Assembly: GCF_900169715.1 (NCBI RefSeq)
Contig: NZ_LT835159.1
Location: forward strand, 124,001 to 188,000
Direction: 5' to 3'
Source of the DNA: Kocuria massiliensis
GTDB lineage: Bacteria > Actinomycetota > Actinomycetes > Actinomycetales > Micrococcaceae
DNA: 64,000 bases
Position 1 is the first letter of the stretch; every line of letters begins with the position of its first letter. Below the pieces are notes generated by a model. The model saw nothing but the letters and a program-made list of their open reading frames with translations. It searched no databases and had not been told where the DNA came from. Position numbers and translations under genes: made by a program. Shown one piece after another: positions 8,621-17,606 of the stretch.

Positions 8621-9496
8621 CTACCCTTCAAAGGTCGCGGGGGAGAGGCCCCAGAAATGCGTGACGGCCTCTGCGGCGATGAACGATCGCGTGCCTGAGC
8701 CCAACTGTGGCGGAAAATCGTGTGGTGAAGGAACCACGTGTCCCATTCCCTCGACGGACCACAGCTCGACGGGTTCGCGGCCCTGTTCACTCCATCGGGT
8801 CACCTCGACGTCCTCGAACCGGCGTTCCGTCACCGGGCCGGTGGAAATGCCGTTGCGGCGGGCAAAGTACGCGGCCGAATCGACGGCGGAGAGTACCTCG
8901 CCACGGGATTCGGAACCCCAGAGTGATGCTTCGCCGCCCGCGTAGGGCGCGAGGGGATCCGCCGTACCGTGGATTGCCATCAGGCGGAGAGGGCGCGGCT
9001 TCACGGTTGGACGGTCGTCTAGCAGAAAATTGCTCGGCGCGGGCTGGGTGGCCGCGATGACTGCTGCTCCGGCGAGCAGCTTGGGTGCTTCGTGGAGGAG
9101 GCGTATCACCATCTGTCCGCCGTTGGAGTAACCGACCACGAAAACCCGGGCGGGGTCTACGTGGTGTGCGCGGGTCATGTGGCGGATGATGGCGGCCGTG
9201 AAGGCGACGTCGTCGATTCCCTGGCGGCGGGACTCGAAGGTCGAGCCGCGGCGGGAATCGTTGAAATGCCGATGGAAGGCGTCGGGGTAGGCAACGAGGG
9301 CACCTGCGGCAACGGCGGCGGCGTCGAAGGTTTCGGCGGTGAATTTCCGGAAGACGCGCGAACTTTGTTGCGATCCATGGAAAGCCAGGATGAGAGGTGG
9401 ACTCGGATCGTGCCGCTCGGGGGCCACCACGGTGAACGTTCTCTCGACACCTTGAAGGGGAAGGGATTCCCTCGTCACGACGTATGGCTTGCTCAC
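8621..9496 (-). CDS. PHB-depolymerase/LpqC-like alpha/beta hydrolase
   Basis: 291 aa esterase-fold protein. The oxyanion region AFHGSQQ and nucleophile elbow GYSNGG (Ser124) are visible, with candidate acid Asp in HGTADPLAPY (about residue 199) and His in GMGHVVP (about 258). This matches the poly(3-hydroxybutyrate) depolymerase/feruloyl-esterase group (COG3509). No clear signal peptide is seen, so an intracellular role or non-classical export is possible. Transcribed alone; the upstream neighbour diverges. Substrate unresolved. Confidence 0.8.
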   Translation of the reverse strand: MSKPYVVTRESLPLQGVERTFTVVAPERHDPSPPLILAFHGSQQSSRVFRKFTAETFDAAAVAAGALVAYPDAFHRHFNDSRRGSTFESRRQGIDDVAFTAAIIRHMTRAHHVDPARVFVVGYSNGGQMVIRLLHEAPKLLAGAAVIAATQPAPSNFLLDDRPTVKPRPLRLMAIHGTADPLAPYAGGEASLWGSESRGEVLSAVDSAAYFARRNGISTGPVTERRFEDVEVTRWSEQGREPVELWSVEGMGHVVPSPHDFPPQLGSGTRSFIAAEAVTHFWGLSPATFEG

Positions 9497-9659
9497 CCGG
9501 ACAGCTTAGGCGGAAGCGGCAGTGAGGGTCGAGGAGCCGCCGATTCATGGCTTCATGTGGACGACGTCGACTGTGTTGATGGTGGCCAACGCGCTATTTT
9601 GTACAAAATCCGTCCGTTTTGAGGGCGACCATCCACCCTGTGCCTCGACGAGGAGAACC

Positions 9660-10355
9660 ATGACCATCGTGAACGTCTTGCCGCTGATCGCGGCCTGGGT
9701 TGTTGCTCTCCTGGCTCCCGGCCCCGACGTTCTGATGATTCTGCAGCAGGCGGCCCCTCGAACCTCGACGGCGGAGGAGGTGCCTTCCACCGCGGCCCCT
9801 CAGGCAACCGGTGCCCGCCCCAGAATCTTGGGGCTTGCGGCGGCCCTCGGGGTCATGACCGGGAATCTGATGTGGATGGTGGGCGCGGTCGTGGGACTCG
9901 GCGCGCTCGTGGCACTCTTCCCCGCGATAGTTCCGATCCTGAAGATCTTGGGCGGCTGCTTCTTGGCGTATATGGGCTTGTCGGGGCTGTGGTCGTTGCG
10001 AGGCGCCTCGCGTGGGGGTCCCGCGGTGAAAGTGCGCCGGGCGAGTCTGCGTGGTGCGTATCTGAAGGGGCTCGCGACGAACCTCGCGAACCCCAAGGCC
10101 CTGATCTTCTTTACCGCGCTCTTGGCTCCGTTCATGAGCCACGGATTTCCGTGGTGGCAGACGGCCATCCTCGTTGTGGTCTTCATGGTGATCGGACTGG
10201 CCTGGTTTGCGACCTTCGCATGGGTGGCTTCTAGCGGGGTCGTGGTGCGGTGGATTCGCACCTACTGGTTCCGCGTCGAGGTTGCGACGGCGTGCCTGTT
10301 TTTCCTGATCGGGGTCGGCTTCCTGGTCGACGGCGTGGTTGGGCTGGCTGGATGA
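9660..10355 (+). CDS. LysE/RhtB-family amino-acid exporter
   Basis: 231 aa inner-membrane exporter with about six hydrophobic segments and the family motif near the N-terminus (WVVALLAPGPDVLMIL). A later LATNLANPKALIFF segment is also typical. The start ATG 9660 has GACGAGGAGAA before it; the frame is open from 9522 but without a ribosome site. An extra hydrophilic stretch of about 20 residues (TSTAEEVPSTAAPQ) between helix 1 and helix 2 is longer than in most family members. Substrate not predictable; no regulator adjacent. Confidence 0.87.
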   Translation: MTIVNVLPLIAAWVVALLAPGPDVLMILQQAAPRTSTAEEVPSTAAPQATGARPRILGLAAALGVMTGNLMWMVGAVVGLGALVALFPAIVPILKILGGCFLAYMGLSGLWSLRGASRGGPAVKVRRASLRGAYLKGLATNLANPKALIFFTALLAPFMSHGFPWWQTAILVVVFMVIGLAWFATFAWVASSGVVVRWIRTYWFRVEVATACLFFLIGVGFLVDGVVGLAG

Positions 10356-10382
10356 CCACGGCCGACGTCGTCGACCGTGGTC
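10354..10382. terminator. Hairpin at the end of the LysE gene
   Basis: Inverted repeat GACCACGG ... CCGTGGTC (10354-10361 and 10375-10382), extendable inward with one G-U pair. There is no T-run, so termination is plausible rather than certain. Confidence 0.4.
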
Positions 10383-10882
10383 CTTCCCGACGACGCTTCT
10401 GACATGTGTGAGTGTGCACCGGGCGACATGTTCGGAAACTTTGGGTAAAGGGACGTTAGCGGTTCATATTTAATACCTAATACCCCTAAGTTTATGGGTT
10501 TTCGGTGCTGTTTGGGTTTATTCATAAAAATTGCCGCCGGAATGGTCGTTTTGGTAGCCGCCCCTTCAGCGGTGTCCCAAGGGTGCCGGATCACCATGGT
10601 CCTCAACCCCGAAGTTTCGGGCTCATCGGGCTGGTCGCAGGAAAATTTCCTCCTCGAAAATGTGGAAACTTTTACCAAAGTAGATAATTTCTTGATGATT
10701 CCTTGTGAAGAGCTGTCGATAGATCCAGAAACTTAGCGTTACAAGGTATTCACGGATTGGAAAGAGTTAACCGACCTTCACGTAAGAATCCGCTGGTTAT
10801 TTGGAGAGTGCACGGTCGCGGTATCCAACCGGCGGTTCGTGCCCTCGAGAACGGAACATCCCCTCGGAAAGGCAAACCTGAA
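10383..10882 (+). promoter_or_regulatory. AT-rich leader of the glycoside hydrolase cluster
   Basis: About 500 bp without a credible gene, clearly richer in A/T than its neighbours (for example 10465-10545 and 10640-10760). It contains the perfect 13-bp palindrome AGGAAAATTTCCT at 10639-10651. It also contains a LacI-like imperfect palindrome TGGAAACTTTTACCA at 10663-10677. It is the only long regulatory space ahead of the four-gene secreted enzyme cluster, so the main promoter and operator probably sit here. No regulator gene is adjacent to assign. Confidence 0.45.
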
Positions 10883-11782
10883 ATGGCACTCGGAAACTTC
10901 AGCAAAGCGACTGTGGGTATTGGTGCGCTGGCTATCGTCGCGGGATCGCTGGTGGTCCCCACCGCCGCGAATGCAGCGAACGACAATGCCGGGCCACAGC
11001 CGGATCATGCTGCTGCGGCCGCGGCTCCCAAGGACCTCAAGGACCCGCAGCTCAAGGAATTGGCGAACGACATCGTCGCTACCAACGAAAACAGCGACCT
11101 CAACATGGATGCCCACTACGGCTTCTATCAGAAAGAAGACGACGGCCGCGGCATCACGCTCGGAATCGTCGGATTCACCACCGGCACGGGCGACTTCAAC
11201 AAGGTCCTCGACAACTACGACAAGGCGACCGGCGGTCAGAACGCGTTGCACGACTACATTGAACCGCTCAAGAAGCTCTCCGGAGACAACTTGGACGGCC
11301 TGGATCAAAAGGGTTTCCACCAAGCGTGGAAGGAAGCCGTGAAGGATCCCAAGATGCAAGAAGCCCAGCGTCAGGTTCGTGACGAGCTCTACTTCAATCC
11401 CGCCGTCGACCAGGGTGAACAGGACGGGGTCGGTGCCCTCGGCCAGTTCATCTACTACGACACCTTGGTGCTGAATGGCATGGGTAGCGACCCGGATGAA
11501 AAGGGTTTTAAGAAGATCCACCAGGAGACCGTGGATTCCTTCGGCGGCAAGACACCGGCACAGGGCGTGGACCAGAAAGAATTCCTGGAGCGGTTCTTGG
11601 ACATCCACCAGGACAGCATGGAGCACTCGGACAGCCACAACGACAAGGACACCTTGCAACGGGTCACCGACGAGCAGCGTCCGTTTGTCAACGAGTCCAA
11701 ATTTGATTTGCAGTTCCCGCTCGACTGGACCGTCAACGAAGACCACTACCAGGTCAACAGCTTCGACGACCTCGGCAAGTAA
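10883..11782 (+). CDS. Secreted GH46 chitosanase
   Basis: 299 aa. A Sec signal peptide covers residues 1-31 (cleavage after AANA). The mature part matches family GH46, which hydrolyses chitosan. Glu69 in TNENSDLN and Asp87 in DDGRGITLGIVGFTTGTGD sit 18 residues apart, as do Glu22 and Asp40 of the Streptomyces N174 enzyme. The start ATG 10883 is the first Met before the signal peptide, with GGAAAGG upstream. The mature protein is rich in Asp/Glu. It is the first of four consecutive secreted glycoside hydrolase genes, with the next gene 45 bp downstream. Confidence 0.9.
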   Translation: MALGNFSKATVGIGALAIVAGSLVVPTAANAANDNAGPQPDHAAAAAAPKDLKDPQLKELANDIVATNENSDLNMDAHYGFYQKEDDGRGITLGIVGFTTGTGDFNKVLDNYDKATGGQNALHDYIEPLKKLSGDNLDGLDQKGFHQAWKEAVKDPKMQEAQRQVRDELYFNPAVDQGEQDGVGALGQFIYYDTLVLNGMGSDPDEKGFKKIHQETVDSFGGKTPAQGVDQKEFLERFLDIHQDSMEHSDSHNDKDTLQRVTDEQRPFVNESKFDLQFPLDWTVNEDHYQVNSFDDLGK

Positions 11783-11827
11783 CCCCCTCCACGACTCGGA
11801 AGACCCTACCGATAGGACAGCAGACTC

Positions 11828-13015
11828 ATGCGAAAGTTCGGCACACGATGCGTTATTTCGGCTTGCATCGGCACCCTGATGGCGGGCGCCGTCGCTCCCA
11901 TGGCTCAGGCGGCTCCCGCCCCTGGCGATCAGAACTCGGCGGCACAGGCCACCCAGCAGAAGGACAACCAGCCTTCCTCGATGCTCTACGGGCTCAATAA
12001 CAATCCGAATACCGTCAAGGACGAGGACATCAACAAGGTGGTCGGCAAGACGCCGGCAACTAAGGTTCTTTTCCACGGTTTCGCGGATAACGAGATCGAT
12101 TCGACGCGGTCTGATCTGGTCAACACGTGGAACAGCGGTTCCGTCCCGGTATTTACGTGGGAATTGCGGACCGGCGATGCGAATGAAAAGAATGTTCTGC
12201 ACGACATCGAGACCGGGAAAAAGGACGACCTCATCCAGCGCGAGGGCAAAATGCTCCAGAGTTACGTCAACGGTCCGGATGGAAAGGCCGGCACCGACGA
12301 CGACCGCCAGGTCTATCTGCGGCTCGGCCACGAGATGAACGGCGATTGGTACCCGTGGGGCGCCACGAAGGAAAATTCCCCGAATGACTACGTCTCCGCT
12401 TTCCAGCACGTTCACCAGCAGCTAGACGGCGTCGGTGGTCTCGACAAGAGCCACCTACAGTACATGTGGATCCCGATGAGCATGGGCGGCGTTGAAGCCA
12501 ACGGAAACGTGCCCGGCAAGGAGTTCTACCCGGGGGACGATTACGTCGATTGGGTCGGCGTCGATGCGTACAACCGCAACAACGAACAAGGATGGCAGCA
12601 GCCCAGCCAGATCCTGGAGCAGTCGCTACGTGAAGTCACCGAAATTGCCCCGAATAAGCCGCTGGCCATTCCGGAAATCGGCTCCAACGAGGGTGACGGC
12701 AAGAACCAGTGGATGAACGACATGTGGGGCACCGCAAGCTACTTCACGGGTGCGCATGGCGAGAAGGTCAAGATGCTCTCGTACTTCAATAACGACAAGG
12801 ACGAGGGCGGCAAGCTCGGCTGGACCAAGTGGTCGGCCATCGACCGCGATAACCAGAAAAATGGCGGCAACGGTGGAGACCAGCAAGTCACCGGTACCAG
12901 CGGCGATCCCCTGCACGTGTACAGCGCCTTCGTGGACACCATGAAGAAGGACAACATGGTGGGCGCCGACGGCCAGAAGCACCTGACCGAGCAGCAATTC
13001 CAGGGAAATTTCTAA
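11828..13015 (+). CDS. Secreted GH26 glycoside hydrolase (mannanase/beta-glucanase type)
   Basis: 395 aa with a signal peptide (residues 1-28, AQA cleavage). The GH26 signatures are clear: acid/base Glu169 in RLGHEMNGDWYPWG and nucleophile Glu283 in PLAIPEIGS. The family contains endo-beta-1,4-mannanases, mixed-linkage and beta-1,3 glycanases; which one applies cannot be read from the sequence. A Gly/Asn-rich insertion (about 345-360, NQKNGGNGGDQQ) interrupts the last barrel segment. No carbohydrate-binding module is fused. Confidence 0.87.
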   Translation: MRKFGTRCVISACIGTLMAGAVAPMAQAAPAPGDQNSAAQATQQKDNQPSSMLYGLNNNPNTVKDEDINKVVGKTPATKVLFHGFADNEIDSTRSDLVNTWNSGSVPVFTWELRTGDANEKNVLHDIETGKKDDLIQREGKMLQSYVNGPDGKAGTDDDRQVYLRLGHEMNGDWYPWGATKENSPNDYVSAFQHVHQQLDGVGGLDKSHLQYMWIPMSMGGVEANGNVPGKEFYPGDDYVDWVGVDAYNRNNEQGWQQPSQILEQSLREVTEIAPNKPLAIPEIGSNEGDGKNQWMNDMWGTASYFTGAHGEKVKMLSYFNNDKDEGGKLGWTKWSAIDRDNQKNGGNGGDQQVTGTSGDPLHVYSAFVDTMKKDNMVGADGQKHLTEQQFQGNF

Positions 13016-13130
13016 ATAGCGCCCCGCTCCTCCCCGACGCGAATGCGTCACCCGGCCGGCGAAGCCGCTGAAACGACGGCCCTTCGTCGGCCGGGAACCT
13101 CACCCACATTCACTCTTCTTAGGAGAAACC

Positions 13131-14054
13131 ATGAAACTCTCCCGCACCCTCCTCGCCGCCGGTCTCCTCGGAACCACCGCGCTGTCCCTCGGATCTCAGG
13201 CGGCCATGGCCGATGTCCCCGCCGCCCCCGCACATGAGGTATCTCCGTATATCGACGTCAATGCGGATAATTTCCACACGATTAACGACGCTCAGCAGGC
13301 CTCCGGGGTCAACGCAGCCACCCTCGCGTTCCTGAATTCATATTCCGGGAATTGCGACGTTCAATGGGACGCCTCGAGCAGCGACGGCTCCGGATACATG
13401 AAGGACCAGATCTCGGAATTCCAGAAGAACGGTGGCGACGTCACCATCTCCTTCGGCGGAGCCAGCAACAGTGATCACATGGTGGCTCACACGTGTAACG
13501 ACGTCGCCAAGATCAAGAGCGCCTACGAAAACATTGTGGATACCTACGGGGTCAATCACCTGGACTTCGATATCGAAGGCGGCGCACAGAAGGACGACGC
13601 CGCCAACCAACGACGCAATGAGGCACTGGCCCAACTCCAGAGGGAGCGCCCCGACGTCAAAGTGGACTACACGGTCCCGGTGGGCCCCGATGGAATCGAC
13701 CGCGATACCCAGGGCGTGCTTGCCGACACCAAGGACAAAGGCGTGGCAGTGAACACTGTGAACATCATGGCGATGGACTTCGGTGACGATGAGGACACCG
13801 TGGCCGATGGCAGGAAAGCCATCGATGCCACCAACGGTCAGCTCCAGGGCGTCTTCGGTGACCAGCATCCCGGGCTCGGAGTCACCTTCTGCGCCAAGAA
13901 GGACGGCGACCAACAGTACTTCAGCGTGCAGAATGCTCGCGATCTCGAGGGATACGCCGTGGAACACGGAGCCCAAAAGCTCTCCTTCTGGCAGCTCGAG
14001 AAAGACGCCCACGACGGCTACGAGTACTCCAAGGCTCTCGCCGAGATCCAGTGA
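13131..14054 (+). CDS. Secreted GH18 chitinase-like protein
   Basis: 307 aa, signal peptide to about residue 27 (AMA cleavage). The GH18 catalytic motif is visible as HLDFDIEGG with Asp145, Asp147 and acid Glu149. The first Asp of the usual DxxDxDxE is Asn142 here. A SFGG segment (107-110) matches the second GH18 motif, SxGG. GH18 enzymes hydrolyse chitin by substrate-assisted catalysis. The ATG 13131 has TTAGGAGAAACC before it. It lies 115 bp after the GH26 gene and 37 bp before the GH30 gene. The highly acidic mature chain resembles its neighbours. Confidence 0.87.
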   Translation: MKLSRTLLAAGLLGTTALSLGSQAAMADVPAAPAHEVSPYIDVNADNFHTINDAQQASGVNAATLAFLNSYSGNCDVQWDASSSDGSGYMKDQISEFQKNGGDVTISFGGASNSDHMVAHTCNDVAKIKSAYENIVDTYGVNHLDFDIEGGAQKDDAANQRRNEALAQLQRERPDVKVDYTVPVGPDGIDRDTQGVLADTKDKGVAVNTVNIMAMDFGDDEDTVADGRKAIDATNGQLQGVFGDQHPGLGVTFCAKKDGDQQYFSVQNARDLEGYAVEHGAQKLSFWQLEKDAHDGYEYSKALAEIQ

Positions 14055-14091
14055 ATTTCAGCACTGACCCATGTCGAAGGGAACGAACACC

Positions 14092-15648
14092 ATGAGTAAG
14101 ACCCTCAGAATGCCCTCCCGCGCCACACTGGGCGCGATCTCGGCGGTCGCCCTTGTCGCGACATCCGGAATCCTCTCCTCCTCCGCTGCCATGGCCGAGG
14201 ACCCCACGAACTCCGCGAACCTCCCCGACCTGGGGAATAACGGAACGAGTTTCCACATCCAGGCCGGAGATGCCGATTTCGATACGGCCATGCCGGACAA
14301 ATCGGTGGCAACTTATGTGATGAAGAAGGGGCAGAAGCCCACGATGTATCTCACGACTGCGGACCAGGGGAAGAACAACCTCAAATACAAGGTTCAGCAA
14401 TTTGATGCCGAAAATACGAGCGGCGGTCCGTCGTCGGGCGATATTCGTACGAAGCCAGACACGAACTACGGACAGGTAGCTGGCTTCGGGGCCACCATGA
14501 CCGACTCGGCGGCCTTCTTGCTTCAGCATTCACCGAACCGCGATGAGATCATGCAGAAGCTCTATGGACAAGGCGCAGACGACGCACACCTGAACATCGC
14601 CCGCGCCCCGATGGGGTCAACGGACCTCATGTCCGATCCCGATGACTATCACTCCTTGCAGGACGGTGGGGCGGATACCTTCTCGATCGATAAGCACCCG
14701 AGCGATCAGCGGGAGATCGAGATGCTGCAGCAGGCTAAGAAACTCTCCGGTCAAGATTTCAAGCTCATCGGTACCCCGTGGACCGCTCCCGGCTGGGCCA
14801 AAAAGAGCGGACAGCTTCATCCCGGTAACGACGACGGCGGGGCGAATGAGCTCAATATGGATGAAACCGGGGATTACGCGCAGTACTTCAAAAAATATGC
14901 TGAAGCCTACGACCAGATTGGCCTGAAGCCTTGGATGGTCTCATTGCAGAACGAACCGCTGAACCCCAATACGAAAATGCCGACCACCCAATTGAGCAAA
15001 TTTGTTCAGGGAAGTAACGGCAACTGGACGCCCGACGCCGCAGAGGCCGGGAAAAACGAGGTAACGCTGGCCCACGCGGTGAAGCAGGCCCTGCCGCAAG
15101 ACGTCGGCATCCTCGGGTGGGATCACAACACAGATACTCCGGACGGCTCCGAACCGGTTGCAGGCTCGGACGACGTCGACATGATGGGGTACCACTCCTA
15201 CAACTCAACGAACCCCTCGGGGCCGAACAAGTACCAAGATCAATCGCGGAAAAAGAACTCCTTGATGAGCGAAGGTTCCAACATGGTGGGGGAAACCGAC
15301 GCCCGCGATAAGCTCGGCGACACCGTGGAGAAGGACATTATGGGGCCCATGCGGCATGGAGCTTTGGGATCGCTGTACTGGTCCTTGATGCAGGACAGCC
15401 AGGGAAACCCCCATTTTGGAAGCGATGATTCCTGCGATTCGTGCCGCGGTCTCGTGACCGCCACGGACAACGGCAACTACGAACTCTCCCAGGAGTATTA
15501 CTACTACTCCCAGTTCAGCCGTTTTGTGGAACCGGGTTCCACGAATATCGAGTCGAATAACTCCGGCAATCTCTCATCTGTGGCCTTCCAAAACGGGGAT
15601 ACCACCACGGTCGTCGTCCTGAACGACGGCGACCACAAGGTGAATTAA
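14092..15648 (+). CDS. Secreted GH30 glycosidase (beta-1,6-glucanase/glucosylceramidase type)
   Basis: 518 aa from ATG 14092; the longer frame from 14071 lacks a better ribosome site. A signal peptide ends near residue 35 (AMA). GH30 features are the GFGATMTDSAA start of the barrel, acid/base Glu288 in SLQNEP and nucleophile Glu394 in LMSEGSNM, followed by a short C-terminal beta domain. Bacterial and fungal members hydrolyse beta-1,6-glucan, glucosylceramide or xylan. Beside chitosanase and chitinase genes a beta-1,6-glucan target is attractive but inferred. It ends the cluster and is followed by a terminator. Confidence 0.87.
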   Translation: MSKTLRMPSRATLGAISAVALVATSGILSSSAAMAEDPTNSANLPDLGNNGTSFHIQAGDADFDTAMPDKSVATYVMKKGQKPTMYLTTADQGKNNLKYKVQQFDAENTSGGPSSGDIRTKPDTNYGQVAGFGATMTDSAAFLLQHSPNRDEIMQKLYGQGADDAHLNIARAPMGSTDLMSDPDDYHSLQDGGADTFSIDKHPSDQREIEMLQQAKKLSGQDFKLIGTPWTAPGWAKKSGQLHPGNDDGGANELNMDETGDYAQYFKKYAEAYDQIGLKPWMVSLQNEPLNPNTKMPTTQLSKFVQGSNGNWTPDAAEAGKNEVTLAHAVKQALPQDVGILGWDHNTDTPDGSEPVAGSDDVDMMGYHSYNSTNPSGPNKYQDQSRKKNSLMSEGSNMVGETDARDKLGDTVEKDIMGPMRHGALGSLYWSLMQDSQGNPHFGSDDSCDSCRGLVTATDNGNYELSQEYYYYSQFSRFVEPGSTNIESNNSGNLSSVAFQNGDTTTVVVLNDGDHKVN

Positions 15649-15661
15649 CACCGGGACGACA

Positions 15662-15707
15662 GACAAGGCACGAGAGGCGACCTTGGGGGCGCTCCTCGTG
15701 CCTTGTC
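15662..15707. terminator. Terminator between convergent GH30 and FMN reductase genes
   Basis: Perfect 13-bp arms GACAAGGCACGAG / CTCGTGCCTTGTC at 15662-15674 and 15695-15707. The loop is GC-rich and there is no long T-run. It serves the convergent ends of both flanking genes. Confidence 0.65.
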
Positions 15708-15712
15708 GCGCG

Positions 15713-16459
15713 TTAGCCCTTGAGGAGATCCTCGAACGGAGTCACCTTGAGCGCGGGAAGGCCCCCACCGCCGGCCAAGTGAGGCCGTTGTGGGGTGGTA
15801 CCGGCAGGGGCCTGCTTTTCTCCCGACCCTGAATCCGCAGCTGGGGCGGAATCTTCGGCGACATCGGCCGAATCCAAACCGACGGCAGGCTCGGCCGGGT
15901 GCTGCCGACTGCTGGCACCGAGCCGCCAGGCTAATCGATCCGCGAGCTCCCCACCGGCACGGTCGATCCGGGTTTGCAGGGTGGTATCCGTACCGAAGTC
16001 ATCCGTTGCGGCGAAGACTCCGGTGGGCACGACATCGGCGTGGAGATAAGCAAAAAGCGGACGCAGGGCCGTCTCGATCATGAGGGAATGTCGAGCCGTT
16101 CCGCCGGTCGCGGCCAGGAGCACGGGCTTGCCCAAGAGATCGTCGTCGCTCGTGAGGTCCCAAAAGGACTTGAACAGGCCCGTGTACCCGGCCTTGAACG
16201 TGGGCGTCACCGCGATGACGGCGTCGGCTGTTCGGACGGCGTCGAGGGCATCGCCCACGGCACCGGACGGGAACCCCATGGTCATGGTGTCGGCGATCCC
16301 GTGGGCGAGGCCGCGCAGGCTGATCGTCTCGACCGAGGCGCTTACGCCGGCGCGATCCAACGCTGTACGGGTGGCCTCACCGAGGCGCTCGCCGAGCAAG
16401 GCGGTGGAGGAAGGCTCCGAGAGGCCCGCGCTCACGATAACGATGGTGGGGTTACGCAT
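15713..16459 (-). CDS. NAD(P)H-dependent FMN reductase, CE1759 family, partner of LLM oxidase
   Basis: 248 aa flavodoxin-fold reductase that would supply reduced FMN to the monooxygenase encoded just upstream. The N-terminal IVIVSAGLSEPSST phosphate-binding loop and the PTFKAGYTGLFKSFWDL segment are typical of NADPH:FMN reductases. The ATG 16459 lies inside the last codons of the LLM gene, so translation is probably coupled. A proline/alanine-rich tail of about 60 residues follows the fold and ends in LPALKVTPFEDLLKG, a possible docking peptide. The pairing with a CE1758-type LLM gene is the usual arrangement in actinobacteria. Confidence 0.85.
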   Translation of the reverse strand: MRNPTIVIVSAGLSEPSSTALLGERLGEATRTALDRAGVSASVETISLRGLAHGIADTMTMGFPSGAVGDALDAVRTADAVIAVTPTFKAGYTGLFKSFWDLTSDDDLLGKPVLLAATGGTARHSLMIETALRPLFAYLHADVVPTGVFAATDDFGTDTTLQTRIDRAGGELADRLAWRLGASSRQHPAEPAVGLDSADVAEDSAPAADSGSGEKQAPAGTTPQRPHLAGGGGLPALKVTPFEDLLKG

Positions 16460-17606
16460 GACGTTCTCCTTCAACGTGCTCTTCCGGTGCTGAGTGATTC
16501 TCAGAGGTTCGCTCCGCTTCGGCCTGTGCTGCCCGCCGGGCCTCGAGAACGCGGGGGTGTACGGGTGCCTCCGGGACCTCCGGATTGTGAGAGGCCGCGT
16601 ATTCCTTACGGAGCTCCGGCAAGACCTTCTCCCCGAACAGATCCATCTGCTCCAGCACTGTCTTCAACGGCAAACCGGCGTGGTCCACGAGGAACAGCTG
16701 GCGCTGGTACTCGCCCGCGTAGTCACGGAAGGACAGAGTCTTTTCGAGGACCTCCTGCGGGGAACCCACGGTCAAGGGTGTCTGATCCGTGAACTCCTCC
16801 ATCGTGGGCCCGTGGCCGTAAACCGGTGCGTTATCGAAGTACGGACGGAATTCGCGCCGGGCATCCTGGGAGTTGGGCCGCATGAAGAACTGACCACCCA
16901 GACCCACGATCGCTTGCTGGGCCGTTCCGTGGCCGTAGTGCTCGAAGCGCTCGCGGTACAGGTCGATCATCTGGCCCGTGTGCTTCATGTTCCAGAAAAT
17001 ATTGTTGTGGAAGAAGCCGTCGCCGTAATAGGCCGCTTGTTCCGCGATCTCGGGCGTCCGGATGGAGCCGTGCCACACGAAGGGCGCGACGCCGTCCAGC
17101 GGGCGCGGCGTCGAGGTGAAGGACTGAAGCGGCGAGCGGAACTTCCCTTGCCAATTCACGACCTCTTCCCGCCACAGACGGTGCAATAGAGCGTAGTTCT
17201 CCACCGCGAGATTGATGCCATCGCGGATATCCCGACCAAACCACGGATATACCGGGCCGGTGTTTCCTCGGCCGAGCATCATATCCACGCGGCCATCGGC
17301 GAGGTGCTGCACATAGGAGTAATCCTCCGCGAGGCGCACGGGGTCCATGGTGGTGATCAGCGTGGTGGATGTGGACAGAATAATGTTTTTGGTTTGCGCC
17401 GCGAGGTAACCCAAGAGGGTCGGAGGGTTGCCCGGGGCCGCGAACGGCGGGTTGTGGTGCTGCCCCGTGGCAAAAACGTCCAGGCCAATTTCTTCCGCCT
17501 TGCGGGCGATCTGAACGGTCGCCTTGATGCGTTCGTTCTCACTAGGGGTGGTTCCGGTGGTGGGGTCCTGGGTGACGTCCCCCACAGTCATGATGCCGAG
17601 TTGCAT
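16452..17606 (-). CDS. Luciferase-like FMN-dependent monooxygenase, CE1758 family
   Basis: 384 aa TIM-barrel bacterial-luciferase family protein using reduced FMN and oxygen. Visible parts are the N-terminal MQLGIMTVGDVT strand, TGQHHNPPF, LADGRVDMMLGRGN and WHGSIRTPEIAEQAAYYGDGFFHNN. The start ATG 17606 has CCAGGAGGAAACC upstream, which outranks the frame extension to 17651. It overlaps its reductase partner by 8 bp. Substrate unknown. Confidence 0.87.
   Translation of the reverse strand: MQLGIMTVGDVTQDPTTGTTPSENERIKATVQIARKAEEIGLDVFATGQHHNPPFAAPGNPPTLLGYLAAQTKNIILSTSTTLITTMDPVRLAEDYSYVQHLADGRVDMMLGRGNTGPVYPWFGRDIRDGINLAVENYALLHRLWREEVVNWQGKFRSPLQSFTSTPRPLDGVAPFVWHGSIRTPEIAEQAAYYGDGFFHNNIFWNMKHTGQMIDLYRERFEHYGHGTAQQAIVGLGGQFFMRPNSQDARREFRPYFDNAPVYGHGPTMEEFTDQTPLTVGSPQEVLEKTLSFRDYAGEYQRQLFLVDHAGLPLKTVLEQMDLFGEKVLPELRKEYAASHNPEVPEAPVHPRVLEARRAAQAEAERTSENHSAPEEHVEGERHA

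Noticed and set aside
10494-10736. Possible 80-codon gene in the hydrolase leader
   Set aside because: No ribosome site, no motif, and the segment holds palindromes and AT-rich promoter-like DNA.
10778-12415. A 545-codon minus-strand open frame opposite the GH46 and GH26 genes
   Set aside because: The opposite strand shows two enzymes with signal peptides and correct catalytic residues; the antisense product is low-complexity Val/Leu/Arg text typical of a GC-rich shadow.
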